Assembly (NCBI GenBank): GCA_039881145.1 | Contig: JAYKKI010000006.1 | Span: 16,154,501 to 16,218,500 of the forward strand | Origin: Druceiella hillmani | Lineage: Eukaryota > Arthropoda > Insecta > Lepidoptera > Hepialidae | Direction: 5' to 3' | DNA: 64,000 nt | Shown: piece by piece, positions 47,390 through 60,566 of the stretch | Layout: each line of letters begins with the position of its first letter | Numbering within the stretch: position 1 is the first letter of the stretch | Made by a program: the position numbers and the translations under genes | The notes under the pieces: model-generated | Database searches by the model: none | What the model saw: the letters and a program-made list of their open reading frames with translations, nothing else | What the model was told of the DNA's origin: nothing

Positions 47390-48450
47390 TTGCTTCTTTT
47401 AGTGAGTCGAGCCATTGTAAAGTTTATGGTCTGTTATTATTGTGAATTGTCTGCCATATGAATATGATCTGAAATATTTTGTAGCCCAAATGACAGCTAG
47501 GATTTTTTTCTCAATAGTTCTGTGTTTGATTTATGTTTCGCTTTATGTGCGAGAAGCATATGCAATGGGTTTGTTGGAACCTATATATAATATACAATAT
47601 TCGAAGCGTCAATTGTTAATAACAATTCTCTGTTAAAACCGAAGATTAGGGGATTGGGTCGTTCATTAAAATTTCACAACACAATTCAAAATTTTTAACA
47701 TATTTATCTCTAAGTTCAATCTGGGCTCCTTTTTTTAAACACCAAACTCTTGATCGCAATTAAGAGTTTGGTTAAATTTGCAAAATTAGGTATGAACTAT
47801 TGGTAATATCCAACAAGTTTTAAGAAGGATTTCATTTGTTTAGGTTTTTTTAGGTTTGGATATTTTTTAATAGCATTGACCTTGTCTGGGTTAAGCTTAA
47901 TTCCTTCTGGGGTAACAATGTGATCAAAATAAGGGGTTTCCTTTTTTAGAAAATTGGATTTACATAGTTGTATTTTAAAGTTGGATTCCCTGAGTCGTTG
48001 AAAAACTTTTTCTAGGTTAATTATGTGTCCTTTAATTAGGTTAATTATGTGTTTTTTTGTTGAGAAAATGATTATGTCATCGAGGTAAATGGGACAAAAT
48101 GAGTTCTGGAGTCCTCTAAGGACATCATTCATTACTCTTTTAAGCCGAATGGCATTTCAAGAAGTTCGTAATGTCCATATTCCATGGTAGATGCTGTCTT
48201 TTTTATGTCTTCTGGGTTCATCTCTATCTGATGAAAACCACTAGCAAGTTCTAGGGTGTTAAAATATTGACATCTCTCTAATTTATTGAGTATATCTACA
48301 ATATTTTAAATGGAGTATTTGTCATTTATGGTTTTTTCATTTATCTTCTGGTAAACTATAACTTATTGACATTTATTTTTTCTAATTGGTTTAATTTCTT
48401 GTCAACAATCCACACAGGGGATGACCAAGGTGAGTCTGAGGGTTTCTTCC
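47390..48450 (-). pseudogene. Reverse transcriptase and RNase H of the gypsy copy
   Basis: From 48440 down: SPVWIVDKKLNQ, a decayed fingers region, RGLQNSFCPIYLDDIIIFST (the YLDD active site), VFQRLRESNFKIQLCKSNF, VTPEGIKLNPDKVNAIKKYP, LVGYY, then RNase H with NKPIAYAS, TIEKKILAVIWATKYF and YGRQFTIITDHK, and RLVRRRLRLEEFNY. Frames break several times. The block order fits the 17.6/297 group of Ty3/gypsy elements. Confidence 0.88.
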
Positions 48451-49116
48451 AAAATAAACCTGGGTCTAGCAATCAAAAACCTTGGCATCAACAGAAACCC
48501 ATGAGCAGCTTGTCTCATAGTTCATTCAATTGTACAAATTGGTTTATAAGGTTTTCCGTAAACACTACAAAAAGAAAATAACCTAATTATTTAAAAATAT
48601 AGAACCTTCACCAAACTATATGGTAGAAGAACTTTATCAGAACACATTAGCTTCTTATATCCTTCTGATATTCTGATATTTATTTCTGATACCCTGGATA
48701 CAGATCTAAATCCCCCTGAAGATATAACTGAATACCCGTATTACCAACAGAATACTGAAATTGATTCTCAAAATAAAGTAGTAAAATTTTTCGTTTGATT
48801 CAGACTCCGATGAGAAGCATTAATAGAAATCAATACACAGAACCAAAGAAGATTGCAATGTCAATCGAAACAAATGATATTTTGACGGTCTTAGACTAGA
48901 TATATTAGAAAAATTAGAATCCAAAGTATTAAATATTAATAACTACTAACTATAATAAAATATTAATAACTACTAACTTTAACATCCCAACCAAAATTTT
49001 AAAATCGAATAATAACAATTTATTTACAAAAAACTATATGCTCATACTCTTAGCGTATCTTACCAAAATAAAAGACAGTATCTTACCAAAATATTCCTTT
49101 AACTTTTATCAATAAA

Positions 49117-50300
49117 ATGAAAAATCAAATAAAAACTACGGACAAAATAACAATCTACAGTAAAACGTACAGATGCTCATATGTTAACATAAACAAAATT
49201 CATAGACAGATCTACAAAATGCTAGAGCAAAACATAGTACCTTGGTCATCCTCTGTGTGGATTGTTGATAAGAAATTAGACCAATCAGGAAAAAAGAAAT
49301 GGTGATTAGTTATAGATTACTGGGAGCTAAATGACAAACACCATAAATGATAAATACCTCATTCTTAATATTTCATATATACTCGATAAATTAGGAAGAT
49401 GTCAATACTTTACCACCATAGGTCTTGCTAGTGGTTGTCACCAGATAGAGGTAGACTCAGAAGACATAAAAAAGACAGCATTTACCTTAGAAAATGGACG
49501 CTACGAATTTCTTCATATTCCATTTGCCTTGAAAACCATTCCATAGATTTTTAAAATATTAATGGTAAATGTTCTTGGAGGACCCCAAAATTCAATTTGT
49601 CTCGTTTACCTCGGTACTTAGCTATTTTCTCAACCTCATTACAGGAACACATAATTAATCTAGAAAGTCTTCCAAAGACTTGGAGAATCTAACTTTAAAA
49701 TACAGTTAGACAAATTTGAATTTTTAAAAAAAGAAACCCCTTATCTTGGTCATATTATTACCCTTGAAGGAATTGAATCTAATTCAGACAAAGTCAATGC
49801 TATTAAAAAATATCCAAACCCAAAAACAACTAAAGAAATTAAATCGTCCTTGGAGAAAAGAAAGAAATTAAATAGGACTTGTCGGATATTATCGAAAGTT
49901 CATACACAACTTCACAAATTTTATCAAACTTTTCACCTCATGTTTGAAAAAGGGAGCCAAGATAGAACTTACAGATAAATATATTAAAAGCTCTGAATTG
50001 TGTTGTGAAATTTTAATGAAATGAAAATCTAATTCTCCTCCCAATCCTTCAATATCCTGATTTTAACAGAGAATTCTTATTAACAACTGACACTTCGAAC
50101 TTTGTAGTAGGTGTAGTACTTTTATAAGGAACAATAGGTTCTGACAAACCCATTGCATATGCTTCTCAAACATTAGCTGAAACCGAAATCAAATATCGTA
50201 CTATCGAAAAAAAACTCGTATCTGTCATTTGGGCTACAAAATATTTCAGGTAATATTTATATGGCAGACAATTTACAATAATAACAACAACAACAACCAA
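49117..50300 (+). pseudogene. Reverse transcriptase and RNase H of the + strand gypsy copy
   Basis: Opens with KNQIKTTDKITIYSKTYR, KMLEQNIVPWSSSVWIVDKK, ILDKLGRCQYFTTIGLASGC, HQIEVDSEDIKKTAFTLENG, YEFLHIPFALK. The YLDD active-site segment is decayed (near 49600). Further on are ETPYLGHIITLEGIESN, GYYRKFI, then RNase H with KPIAYASQTLAETEI, RTIEKKLVSVIWATKYF and YGRQFTI. Five or more frame breaks. Confidence 0.85.
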
Positions 50301-50559
50301 ATTCTCGCTTACATTAGAAGAATTCGACTATATAGTTATATAAAAAAAAAAGAAAACAAAACACTAATGCAGATGTCCTTTCCAGAATAGAATACAATAA
50401 TAATGATAACTCCCCAACTTACTCCAATTTAACTCCCTCAGGTGAAAATGTTACCAACAACAACATGTCTCTAATAGTTAATATGAATGAGCTACTATAA
50501 TTGTCCGATCTAGAAGATATACTCCTAAATGAACAAGAAACTATACATACTAACATCGA

Positions 50560-51118
50560 AAACCCCATACTGGTCTTTCTAGAAGGTCATGGAGAGGTCA
50601 GCGATGAAGGCTGCGCTGGACGGCGATCAGCGAGCTCCACTGATGAAAATGTGACATGTGTGAGAGAACTTTTGAACTCAGACTGTCGTCTGGGTGTTCA
50701 TTTAGTTGCAAAAATGATTGTTCATGAGATTGTGATGAACAATTTGCAGACGCAAAAGTGTGCGCAAAGATGGTGCATAAGGGAGAGGCAAAAATTTTAC
50801 CAAGTTGAAATGTGCCAGGCACTTGTGGATGAGTAGAAGTGAGCCCCAATTTTTAGACAATGTCATCACAGTTGACGAATCTGTGGCATTTGAATGGAAA
50901 GACATCATTTAAGACAGTTGACAAAGTCAAACAGGTTTACACCAGGTCTCTAAAGGACATTCTGAAAGAGGCCTACCGTGATGCCTGTGATGCCTAGAAC
51001 TCTCGCTAAATGTGATGTATCGACGTAGGTGGGACAATTTTGAAAATGTTTATTGAGTTATTTTGATGAAATCTATATACTATTTTTTATCGAGTCACTG
51101 ACCTTACTTTACAGACAA
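50560..51118 (+). pseudogene. mariner transposase fragment inside the gypsy copy
   Basis: Reads EVSDEGCAGRRSASSTDENV, TCVRELLNSDCRLGVHLVAK, VHEIVMNNLQTQK, then QFLDNVITVDESVAFEW (first Asp region; the family has TGDES), then jumps to a C-terminal SLNVMYRRRWDNFEN. The central catalytic part is deleted. The end tcactgaccttactttac near 51090-51113 looks like a mariner 3' terminus. Confidence 0.8.
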
Positions 51119-51546
51119 ACTCTGTAATATTATGTGCAATATTAGGATATAATAATAAAAACCAAGATGATGCTAAGCTCTATAACGAACAAATAAGTAT
51201 ATTACAAAGAAATTAAAATTTATTGTCTTATGAAAATTAATAATGGAATAAAGAAGTTGTCAATTTAAATAACCTGTATAGCTTAACCAGTATTAATATG
51301 CAAAGATTATCGGAATCCTTAAAAAATATACAAAATGTAATCGCATTCTTGCACCTCTCTATCTAACACTACAGTACACTACCCATAGCCAGCATACTAT
51401 ACATAATAAAAACTATAAAAAATAATTATTCAGACAAACAGTTGTGATTAAGCGATCATGTGGGCATTAGGGACATTAGAGCGATAGTATTTGTGATCAA
51501 GTATAAAGAGACAAATATATCCTACGTCACCTATATCCCACACCTA

Positions 51547-51785
51547 GTTTGTATTTTGATATAATCCGTATTTATTTTAGATTGTGATTTTTTTACTTTG
51601 TTTTTTAAACATCTTACAATTAATGTGATTTTGCATATCTTGATTTTGAGGATGTGTGCACCAATTCGAGTATGCAAAATTATTCTTTTCCAAATTAATT
51701 ATAATTATAATATTATAACAGCGAGAAATAATTTTTTTTAGATTTGGTATATTATGTATTTTGTGATAAAATGATAAAAGAATAC
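51547..51785. repeat. Direct repeat, copy 1
   Basis: About 240 bp (tgtattttgatataatc... to ...gataaaatgataaaa), repeated with about 75-80% identity at 52060-52295. Both copies share attatgtattttgtgataaa. Confidence 0.75.
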
Positions 51786-51900
51786 ATATGTTTTATGTTA
51801 AAAAATCATGTGCAAACTAAATAATTGAAAAAAGTCGAATGGTCTTTGTGAATTTTGCGATATGTCAGAACTGCGACAGTTAACGTGGTAAGTCTTTGCA

Positions 51901-51964
51901 ACATACATATACATACATACATACATATATATTTATATATATATAAATATATATATATATACAC

Positions 51965-52047
<83 letters not shown>
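51901..52047. repeat. AT/CATA microsatellite
   Basis: (CATA)n followed by long (AT)n with interruptions, lying between the two copies of the direct repeat. Confidence 0.95.
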
Positions 52048-52048
<1 letters not shown>

Positions 52049-52059
52049 ATATATATTAT

Positions 52060-52295
52060 TTTGTATCAAAATAATCTGCATTTATTGCAGATTGTGATTA
52101 TTTACTGTATTTTATATTTATGTGATTTGTATACCTTGAATTCAAGGATGTGTACATGAATTTGTGTGTGCAAAGTTTGTCAAATAATCAAAACTATTTG
52201 TTTCCAAATTAATCATAATTATATATTTACAGCAACAAATATTTTTCTCGACTCAGTATATTATGTATTTTGTGATAAAATAATAAAAAAATATG
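52060..52295. repeat. Direct repeat, copy 2
   Basis: Second copy of the unit at 51547-51785, about 515 bp downstream. Confidence 0.75.
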
Positions 52296-54442
52296 TTTCC
52301 AACCAAAGAATTATATTCAAGGATATTTTCTGCTTGCATAAAATGCCCCTTTGATAAACAAGTTTATAAATAATTTTGTACTTGCACTTATAAGATAAAC
52401 GTAATATTTTTTTATTTTTATGTATATTATGGATATTATGCATGAATAAATGGAAGTATGTATTTCAAGTAAAAAATACTATTTTGAAAAATACTACTAC
52501 GTTATTTTTTATTATATTAAGATAAAAAACACTTTCATGAAAATTACACCAATTCTTTCAGAATTGTATAAAAAATTCAATAAAGTATATTACAAAATTA
52601 AAACATAATTAATTTCACTGCAAAGATTTTAGTCCCTTGCGTGGCCAACGACATATTAATTCGACACTGCATTTTTTTCACAATGTTTATGAATTTTTTT
52701 TGAGTATTTGTATATATTTTGGATTTATATAACGTATAATATTTTTTTTTTAAATTTATTTGACATTATTTTAAATAAAAAATTAGTTTTTTTATCTGTG
52801 CCACGAAATATTGTCAAATAATTGAAAATTGGTCTTCTAAAAATTTAATAATCTATTTTGATATCTCTTTATATACTTGTAAATAAAAAGATTATTTCAT
52901 CACTTGGGAAATTTCATAACATTTTTGAAAATGTATGGATGCAGATAGTTTCCATTTAAGTAATTTTCGCAATTAGTTGATAGTTAAATTTTGGCAGTGC
53001 AGCTCTCGCAATTTTCATTTGTTCAGGACCGTCTGCACAGATTCGCTAATTAGCGTCCGCTTCTTAGATGGGTTAAAATACATTAAGTTTTACATATATT
53101 TTTAATGAAAATGAGAAATTTTAATTTTTTAAATTATCCAACGAGTAATTAATTGTTCAATTATTTGATAAATAAAATAATTTAGTCATTTGTTTATGGA
53201 ACGAATAAAAAAAATTAGTTGTTTGATAATCGGACGGTCATTCCAAAAATAAAATTGTTTCACTTTGTTTCAATAGAAGCTATATTTTTATATGGTTGAT
53301 AATATTCTGGTACGAGTACAGTCTTTCTCAACTATATTGGTATATAGTCAATTATAAATCTCAAAAAAACAGAAAAAAAATTCATTACCTTCAGTCTGTT
53401 TACAAACAGGAATCAGCATTCTAGTGGACGGAATAATGAAGAAATTGTTTATCGTATTGTGTATCTGAAAAAAAGGTGATGTTGTTTTATAACTAATTAT
53501 CACATTTTAAAGGATATGTTCATACTTTTAGCTATTCCAACTAAAAGATATCAGTTTTCATAATTTTATTAAAATATAATTCTTTATATGAAACAAGCAA
53601 CTGACTTGATTTTGCAGATTTTCATTTTGCGTTGCATAAATTAAATTAAAGAAAATATTAAGTGTAAATAATGATTTTTCCATGATAATTGTAAAATGTT
53701 ATATTAGTGTATGACAGTTAACATTGATCAACCATTTTTTTTCATTATGGTATTCATGTTTTTCCGTTTGTTTCACTAATTTATATCAATTCCCAGAACA
53801 TCTATAAAAAAGACATACAAAGACACTTGATTTGGTTTTGATCATTTATACACATTTATATTAGATATTGTAGATTGTCTTCAAATGAAGTATTTTAAGA
53901 AAAATTGGTTTTCAAAATTGGTGGTGTTTTGAATATAAAGTCGCTCATTTTTGCTGAGTAAAAATATATGCATTAAAAAAAATCATTTTTTAGTTTTTTT
54001 TATGCAGATAATGAACATCACATTAGAAAAATCCTTTAAAAAATGGGATCTTGAAAATAACATATTTATATTGAAAAGTCAAGTCAGATAAAAGCTACAA
54101 TCAAAATTTCAAGTGAATCTATTCAGGAGAAACAATTTCAAGTGAATGTTTGTAGACAGGTTTTAAAAATCCAGTTGTCAGTTTAACAATTTCAGTTTTG
54201 GGATAAAGTTGCTTAAACTTTAAGCATTAATTGATGAAATTTTTTTATTTATCTCTGGTATGTGATGTCTGCACAATATAATTGGCTTTCTATGTTAAAG
54301 TTTTTCTTACCATCTTTCTTTATGGCTTATTTTAATGACAGCTGAGCATCCTCTGCTGCATAAGATAAAGATTAATTAAAAGTATACAAAATTTACATAC
54401 ATTATACTTATTACATTAGTGAGAAGTGTAAAATATACACTT
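52296..54442. other. AT-rich stretch with two weak exon candidates
   Basis: Two - strand segments have good splice borders but weak coding support: 53389-53464 (tttttttcag acceptor, GTAATG donor, reads IPSTRMLIPVCKQTE) and 54311-54355 (cttatgcag acceptor, GTAAGA donor, reads RGCSAVIKISHKER). The first would join in phase to exon 1 of the thyroglobulin-repeat gene at its alternative acceptor (34951). The second would join at 34959, where it makes a Cys. They do not join each other. Either may be an upstream exon, or both chance. Confidence 0.25.
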
Positions 54443-54605
54443 ATATTATAAGTATAGTTTACATTCCTGACTAAGTATGTGTATAATGCTACCATATATT
54501 ATAAGTATAGTTTACACTCCTCACTAAGTATGTGTATAATGCTACCATATATTATAAGTATAGTTTACACTCCTCACTAATGTAAGAAGAACAATGTATA
54601 TTGCT
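54443..54605. repeat. Three tandem copies of a 53-bp unit
   Basis: atattataagtatagtttac starts at 54443, 54496 and 54549. A fragment of the same unit (tagtttacactcctcactaa) occurs alone at about 56739. Confidence 0.9.
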
Positions 54606-55165
54606 ACCATAAATCTATGTGAAGTGTGTCAATCTTCATAAGGAAATTATAATAATTGGACCCGATTGTTACGCTCAAAATATTTAGAATTTTCATGATA
54701 TTGGGCCGTGGATCTATTAACCACTGGACAAGTAATTAAATAAATTCACTGTGAAAAAGATAGTGTCAAAATTTGAGCGGGCAAGGGAATCGCACTCGTT
54801 TCTGATTGGCTTATGCCGTCCACACGTTTAATTGTAATAGGTCAGTCAATGGGCCACCCATATGTGCTTCAAATCGTAACTGCCACGACCGTGACAATAT
54901 CTATACACATTATTCGATAGTATTTAATTACAAAGCTATGTACTATTTTACTGTCGAAAAAATTTCTATAATGTGTACTTTGTTTAAACTTGGTTCAAAT
55001 TTTAATGTATTTGAGGACATTCTGCAGATAGTAAAAATTATTACTTTTCGTCATTTATTAATTCTTTAGCAACTTTAAACTTTTACTAACACTTGATTCT
55101 GTTCATAAAGGTCAGTATAATGTTCTCTTTTACCTCTATTTCATATTAATTGCCAGGTCAAAAGA

Positions 55166-55943
55166 ATTGGGTGTTTGACTAAATTTATTTTATTTCATTA
55201 ATCGCATTGAACTCTGGGGCTCCTCGAGTAACTCAAATATCGAAATCCTTCAAAGATTCCAAAACATTGCGCTTAGAACCATATCCAGCTCACCCTGGTT
55301 CGTAAGAAATACGGAAATCCATGAACATTTGAAGATGTCAACAGTGAAGGAGGAAGTGATCGAGCACAGCAAAAAATATAAAAATAGACTAAAGGAACAC
55401 AAGAATGAGCTAGCCAGAGACCTCTTGAATCCTGCAAGCATAACTCGCCTAAAAAGATGGCAAATACTAGACTTAGAGTCTAGACAATAGTGATTGGTGG
55501 AACTCGCTGGAGCAACTCCAATAAATCCTGACAAATAGAACACATCTGATTATGGCCTACGGCCGATCGCAGATATTAAAAGGGGGAAAAAAAAAAAAAA
55601 ATGTCATTAATCATAATTTCAAGGTACAAGCTGAAGAAGAGTGAAAATTTTTTTAAATAATCTTAAACATTGACTGAGTTATAAAAGTTTAAATTTAACC
55701 TTTAGACAAGGACGGCAATACTGTGTTGTGAGGTCATTTTTAATATTGCACATTATATTTTACAAGAGGAAAAGAGACAGGGATAAACCCAACTCTATCC
55801 GTATCTTCAAATTTAGAAGCCTACAACTGGCTTATTTTTCAAAAAATTTTTGAATTTTTTTCAAGACTGGTTTTTAGTTAACTTATATTTCACAATTTTG
55901 TACAAAAAATATCAAAAATTTCAAATGAGTCAACTAATGAATT
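55166..55943 (-). repeat. Dispersed repeat family R, copy split by a LINE
   Basis: 55166-55203 and 55604-55943 together match the reverse complement of 10998-11370. The intervening 400 bp is a LINE insertion. Confidence 0.85.
55204..55603 (+). mobile_element. 5'-truncated Jockey-type LINE with target duplication
   Basis: Flanked by tcattaatc at 55195-55203 and 55604-55612. The coding remnant reads IELWGSSSNSNIEILQRFQN, SSPWFVRNTEIHEHLKMST, VKEEVIEHSKKYKNRLKEH, RLKRWQILDLESRQ and stops at TAG 55488-55490. This is the C-terminal end of a Jockey-clade reverse-transcriptase ORF. A short 3'UTR and a 15-A tail (55587-55601) follow. The open frame is uninterrupted, so the insertion is fairly young. 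Confidence 0.92.
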
Positions 55944-57848
55944 GTCTTCGTCATATTTCTACGTGCACTGATTTTGTATGGTTGATAGAGAAAATTTGTC
56001 TGATGTACAGGCAAATCTAAATTATACAAATATAAGTATAATTCAAGTGAAGAAAATTAGCTACTGGATAATGAAAAAAAAGGTGCTGAATATAAATTAA
56101 ATTTTCACTTTTTCATTTTAAATACATCACGTATTTAAAAATACAAACTTCATCCAAAAATACAAATGACAAGCCTGTGTGACTTTTTATTAAATGTTTG
56201 TAACACAATCTAATTATTTAATACACATAAATTTAGTTATTTTTAAATACAAAAAGTATCTTTATAAATGGTATTAGAAATGTACTATAATTTAATTACA
56301 TATGGTGACAAAAATAATGTGGGAACTAGGGATGGAAAACTTATTCTTCCTCTATTTTTGGCTTTATCAAACCATTCATTGGTAAAACGGTTTGAGCAGA
56401 TACAAAATATTTTGTGGGTATTCAGTTTTCTGATCGCCACGTAGCTTTTATCCATTTCATTTTTATATTTGAGTCCTTTGGGTATCTATGCAAATAATAA
56501 AACTAGTAATAATTAACATTTAATATAGTTATCGAAACGACAAGCTTTTTTTGGTAAAACTACATTCCAATAATAAGTTACTTTAATGGTCTTTTCTCCC
56601 TTAGCAATGTAATTTTTGTACTAAATATACAAATGTCACGTAGATATATTTTTGACGAGTAATAATGATGCTCTTATAATGTGGATTCACATTTGGCTTA
56701 TGGTAGCAAACATTTTTATAGATAAAAGATTGGCGTATAGTTTACACTCCTCACTAATGTAAGAAGTACAATGTATATTTCTATTACAAATAATTTATAA
56801 TAATAACTGTTTAAGTTTGAAATAAATGATATAATTTAAATGTTATATACTTACAAATGAAATGCTATGCCGTCTTTTTCTAAATGATGTCTCACTGTGC
56901 CTCCGCATCAATTAATTGCGCAATTTTGTGTTTTTTAACACGATACGTTCGCAATTGTAACCTATGTGCAATTGACATATTTGATTTTTCAAAAATAGTT
57001 CACATGTTGTATTTACCTGTATACAGCTAACGGGGTTGCCTAAGTATAGCGCGTCCACTGGTTATTAGGTCCACATATTGAACAAACCAGAGTTATAGAT
57101 ACATAGGTAACAATTGTTGATATTAAAACGTAACTTCGATCGGTTGAAGTAATAATAACTGCTGAGTGACCAAGGGTTGTATACGTTAATCACATAGGCA
57201 AATGCCAATAACTTAGTGCAGGACAAACAGGTGTTACACTATTTAAATCTAAACTGAAATTAGAAAGCTAATACTGAGCTGCTGGTGGAATATCAGGATA
57301 TTATTAATAGGGAGTTGCATCTAGAAGGATGTATGGTGAAATGCAGATATTTATTGTTAGCAAATAGATATACTTAACAAAGCAGTTAACGGGACAGTTT
57401 ATTTTCTCATTGATAACACCACATCATTTACTACAAAACATGTTTATTAATAATGGTAGGAATTGCATTGGGTTCCATATTTTTCAGATCTCCCACAGCT
57501 AGTAATCTAATGACATTGTTATGTTCGAGGTTTATTATTACTACCCAACAGATGGTGGCCAGACATAGATATAGCTTGATTTTTTAAACATTTTTTTGTA
57601 GGAACAATTCAGGGTTGATTTTTTTAACATTTTTATAAGAACTACTGATTAACCAACCTATTTGGAAAGTGCAGAATTTGTCCATCCCTTCTTAGATTAT
57701 AAATTATGGGGGAAATAAAACAATAACATAATAATTAAAATCATTTTAATCAATTCTATACCTTTTGCTCGTAAATTTTTCTGCCATTCAATATTTTTTA
57801 GAGATATTTCTTAAGTTAATGATATTTAACGTTTTCACTGTTGAGTGC
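55944..57848. other. AT-rich stretch, one unexplained open frame
   Basis: The - strand frame 56485-56285 (67 codons) follows a catag acceptor and reads IPKGLKYKNEMDKSYVAIRK, LNTHKIFCICSNRFTNEWFD. It is coding-like but not recognised and has no good donor. Otherwise nothing is seen. Confidence 0.25.
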
Positions 57849-58985
<1,137 letters not shown>

Positions 58986-59130
58986 CCGTTTTAGTGCCAT
59001 GGTTTTTTACTCACATATACTTAAAAATACCAAAGAAATCTTTTGTTTTTGATGTCATTTACCCTTGTCTCAAAAAAAACTGTATCTCTTCCAAAAATTA
59101 TCCAACTTTAATAATTTTTTTTGTTAGGAA
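58986..59130 (-). mobile_element. piggyBac-like short element, copy 5 (truncated)
   Basis: TTAA (58982-58985), then ccgttttagtgcc and about 145 bp of the same end as copies 1-3. It stops in the t-run where the others continue with cggtgttttc. The rest of the element is lost. Confidence 0.85.
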
Positions 59131-59944
59131 TACCCAACAACAATATTGTCATTAAATACTCCAACCGTTACCAGCAAAAAATCTCTTCTTGTTTATTTAT
59201 ATATATAATAAATGACTTAAGGAATTCTATTTTTAATGTAAATTAACAAAACTATTTTATGAACATGCTTTTTTAATAATTAAACATAAATTTTTTCATT
59301 GTAACTTTTTAAACAAAATTTTTAAAATTTTTTTTAAATATATGTTCAATATCCACAAAACATTCAAAGGGTTAGAAGTAATTAAAGAGTATTATTCATA
59401 TTGAATAAACCCTTTATGTTAAATCTATATACATAACCAATTAAGCAATCATAACAATATACTCAGCGGCTGTTTAGTAACTCATTAACGAATGAGATAT
59501 ACCTACATAATAGCGACATTCCACAAGTCTGTCTGAATATATACATGGCACTGCTGACAACCACATACTAATATATTAATTGTTTGTTACCATTAAGAAT
59601 AAAATTTATTCTTTGTATGTATTAGTATGGCCGGGTTTTATATGATGTATGATGTCACTTGAAAGCTATATGATGACACTTGAAGTATATATAATGTCAC
59701 TTGAAAACCAATGTGGCAGACATGGCAGAGTCGTAGGTGTAATCAGCCAGAGCGTGGATTTGCATTAATCGAGTGAGAGGGACATGCAAGTAAAAGTCTA
59801 AAGCAAAATATAAACAGTGCAATTAAGGTATGTAATAAAATTTTGTACAAAATATCAAAATGTCGTAAGTTCAGAACTTCACTCCAAATTTTTTTTAAAT
59901 TCATCTCAATTCTGCATATATGCAATTGGTAAGTCTAGTAATAC

Positions 59945-60009
<65 letters not shown>

Positions 60010-60566
60010 GAAAATGTGTGTATATGTATGTGTACATATATGTATTTGACATTTAAAGATAACAATATTTGTACAAATAAACTTTTAATAAACAGTTGAA
60101 TCCATAAATAAAACTAAATATTTTTTGAGGTAGTATAATGTTGAAAGGGAAAATTAAGCTAGATATTGAAAGAAACAATGCACTTAAATAATAATTTATT
60201 ACATTAGCAAGTTTAGATAACACTGAAACAGAACTAGCTATAGCCGGAACTTCAATTCGTAGGGGATCTCCATATTTTTGACGTAAAATGCGATATATGG
60301 ATGACAATTTCACCCATAGTGATGAGAAATTACATAACATCCTGTGACCTGTCCATGACATAAAAGAAGTTCTCGAAATGCTCGCATACATTTAAAATGT
60401 TTTGTGATTGCTCGCACACATTTCAAATGTTGGGTATCTACAATTTTTAGGACATAATATATATATTTGATATGTCTTATATGAAATTTGCTGTAGACTT
60501 GGGAGATGTATATTTGTAATTCATTTCCAGTTCTTGATGAAATATCCTTTATTAATTTTAATAACA
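59131..60566. other. AT-rich stretch, microsatellite and unrecognised ORFs
   Basis: Contains (AT)n at 59949-60009. The - strand ORF 60391-60053 includes a coding-like LRQKYGDPLRIEVPAIAS, faintly reminiscent of the KYGD-RI segment of cytochrome P450 N-terminal regions, but without any other P450 motif. Not called as a gene. Confidence 0.25.

Larger units (their letters stand above)
44504..48450 (-). mobile_element. Ty3/gypsy retrotransposon with env, degenerate, - strand copy
   Basis: Order on the - strand from 48450 down: reverse transcriptase, RNase H, spacer, integrase, env-like region. This is the order of errantivirus-like insect gypsy elements. Frames are broken throughout. No LTR pair, primer-binding site or gag was identified. 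It lies head to head with a + strand copy of the same family starting near 48600. Confidence 0.85.
48600..51500 (+). mobile_element. Ty3/gypsy retrotransposon, degenerate, + strand copy
   Basis: Same family as the - strand copy, in opposite orientation. Pol runs from about 48600 to 50580. An env-like segment at 51120-51480 matches the reverse complement of 44900-45330. The integrase is missing, and a mariner fragment (50560-51118) sits at the join. No LTRs found. Confidence 0.85.

Noticed and set aside
50598..50908. - strand ORFs of 83 and 68 codons
   Set aside because: Shadow frames of the + strand mariner fragment.
51806..52097. YIYIYI-type ORFs on both strands, also at 6031, 7170 and 57765
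   Set aside because: Translations of AT microsatellites.
51547..52295. LTR pair of a small retrotransposon
   Set aside because: No TG...CA ends, no primer-binding site, and only a microsatellite and simple sequence between the copies.
60053..60391. Cytochrome P450 exon
   Set aside because: Only one short KYGD-RI-like segment. No helix I, ExxR or heme-binding motif and no convincing splice sites.
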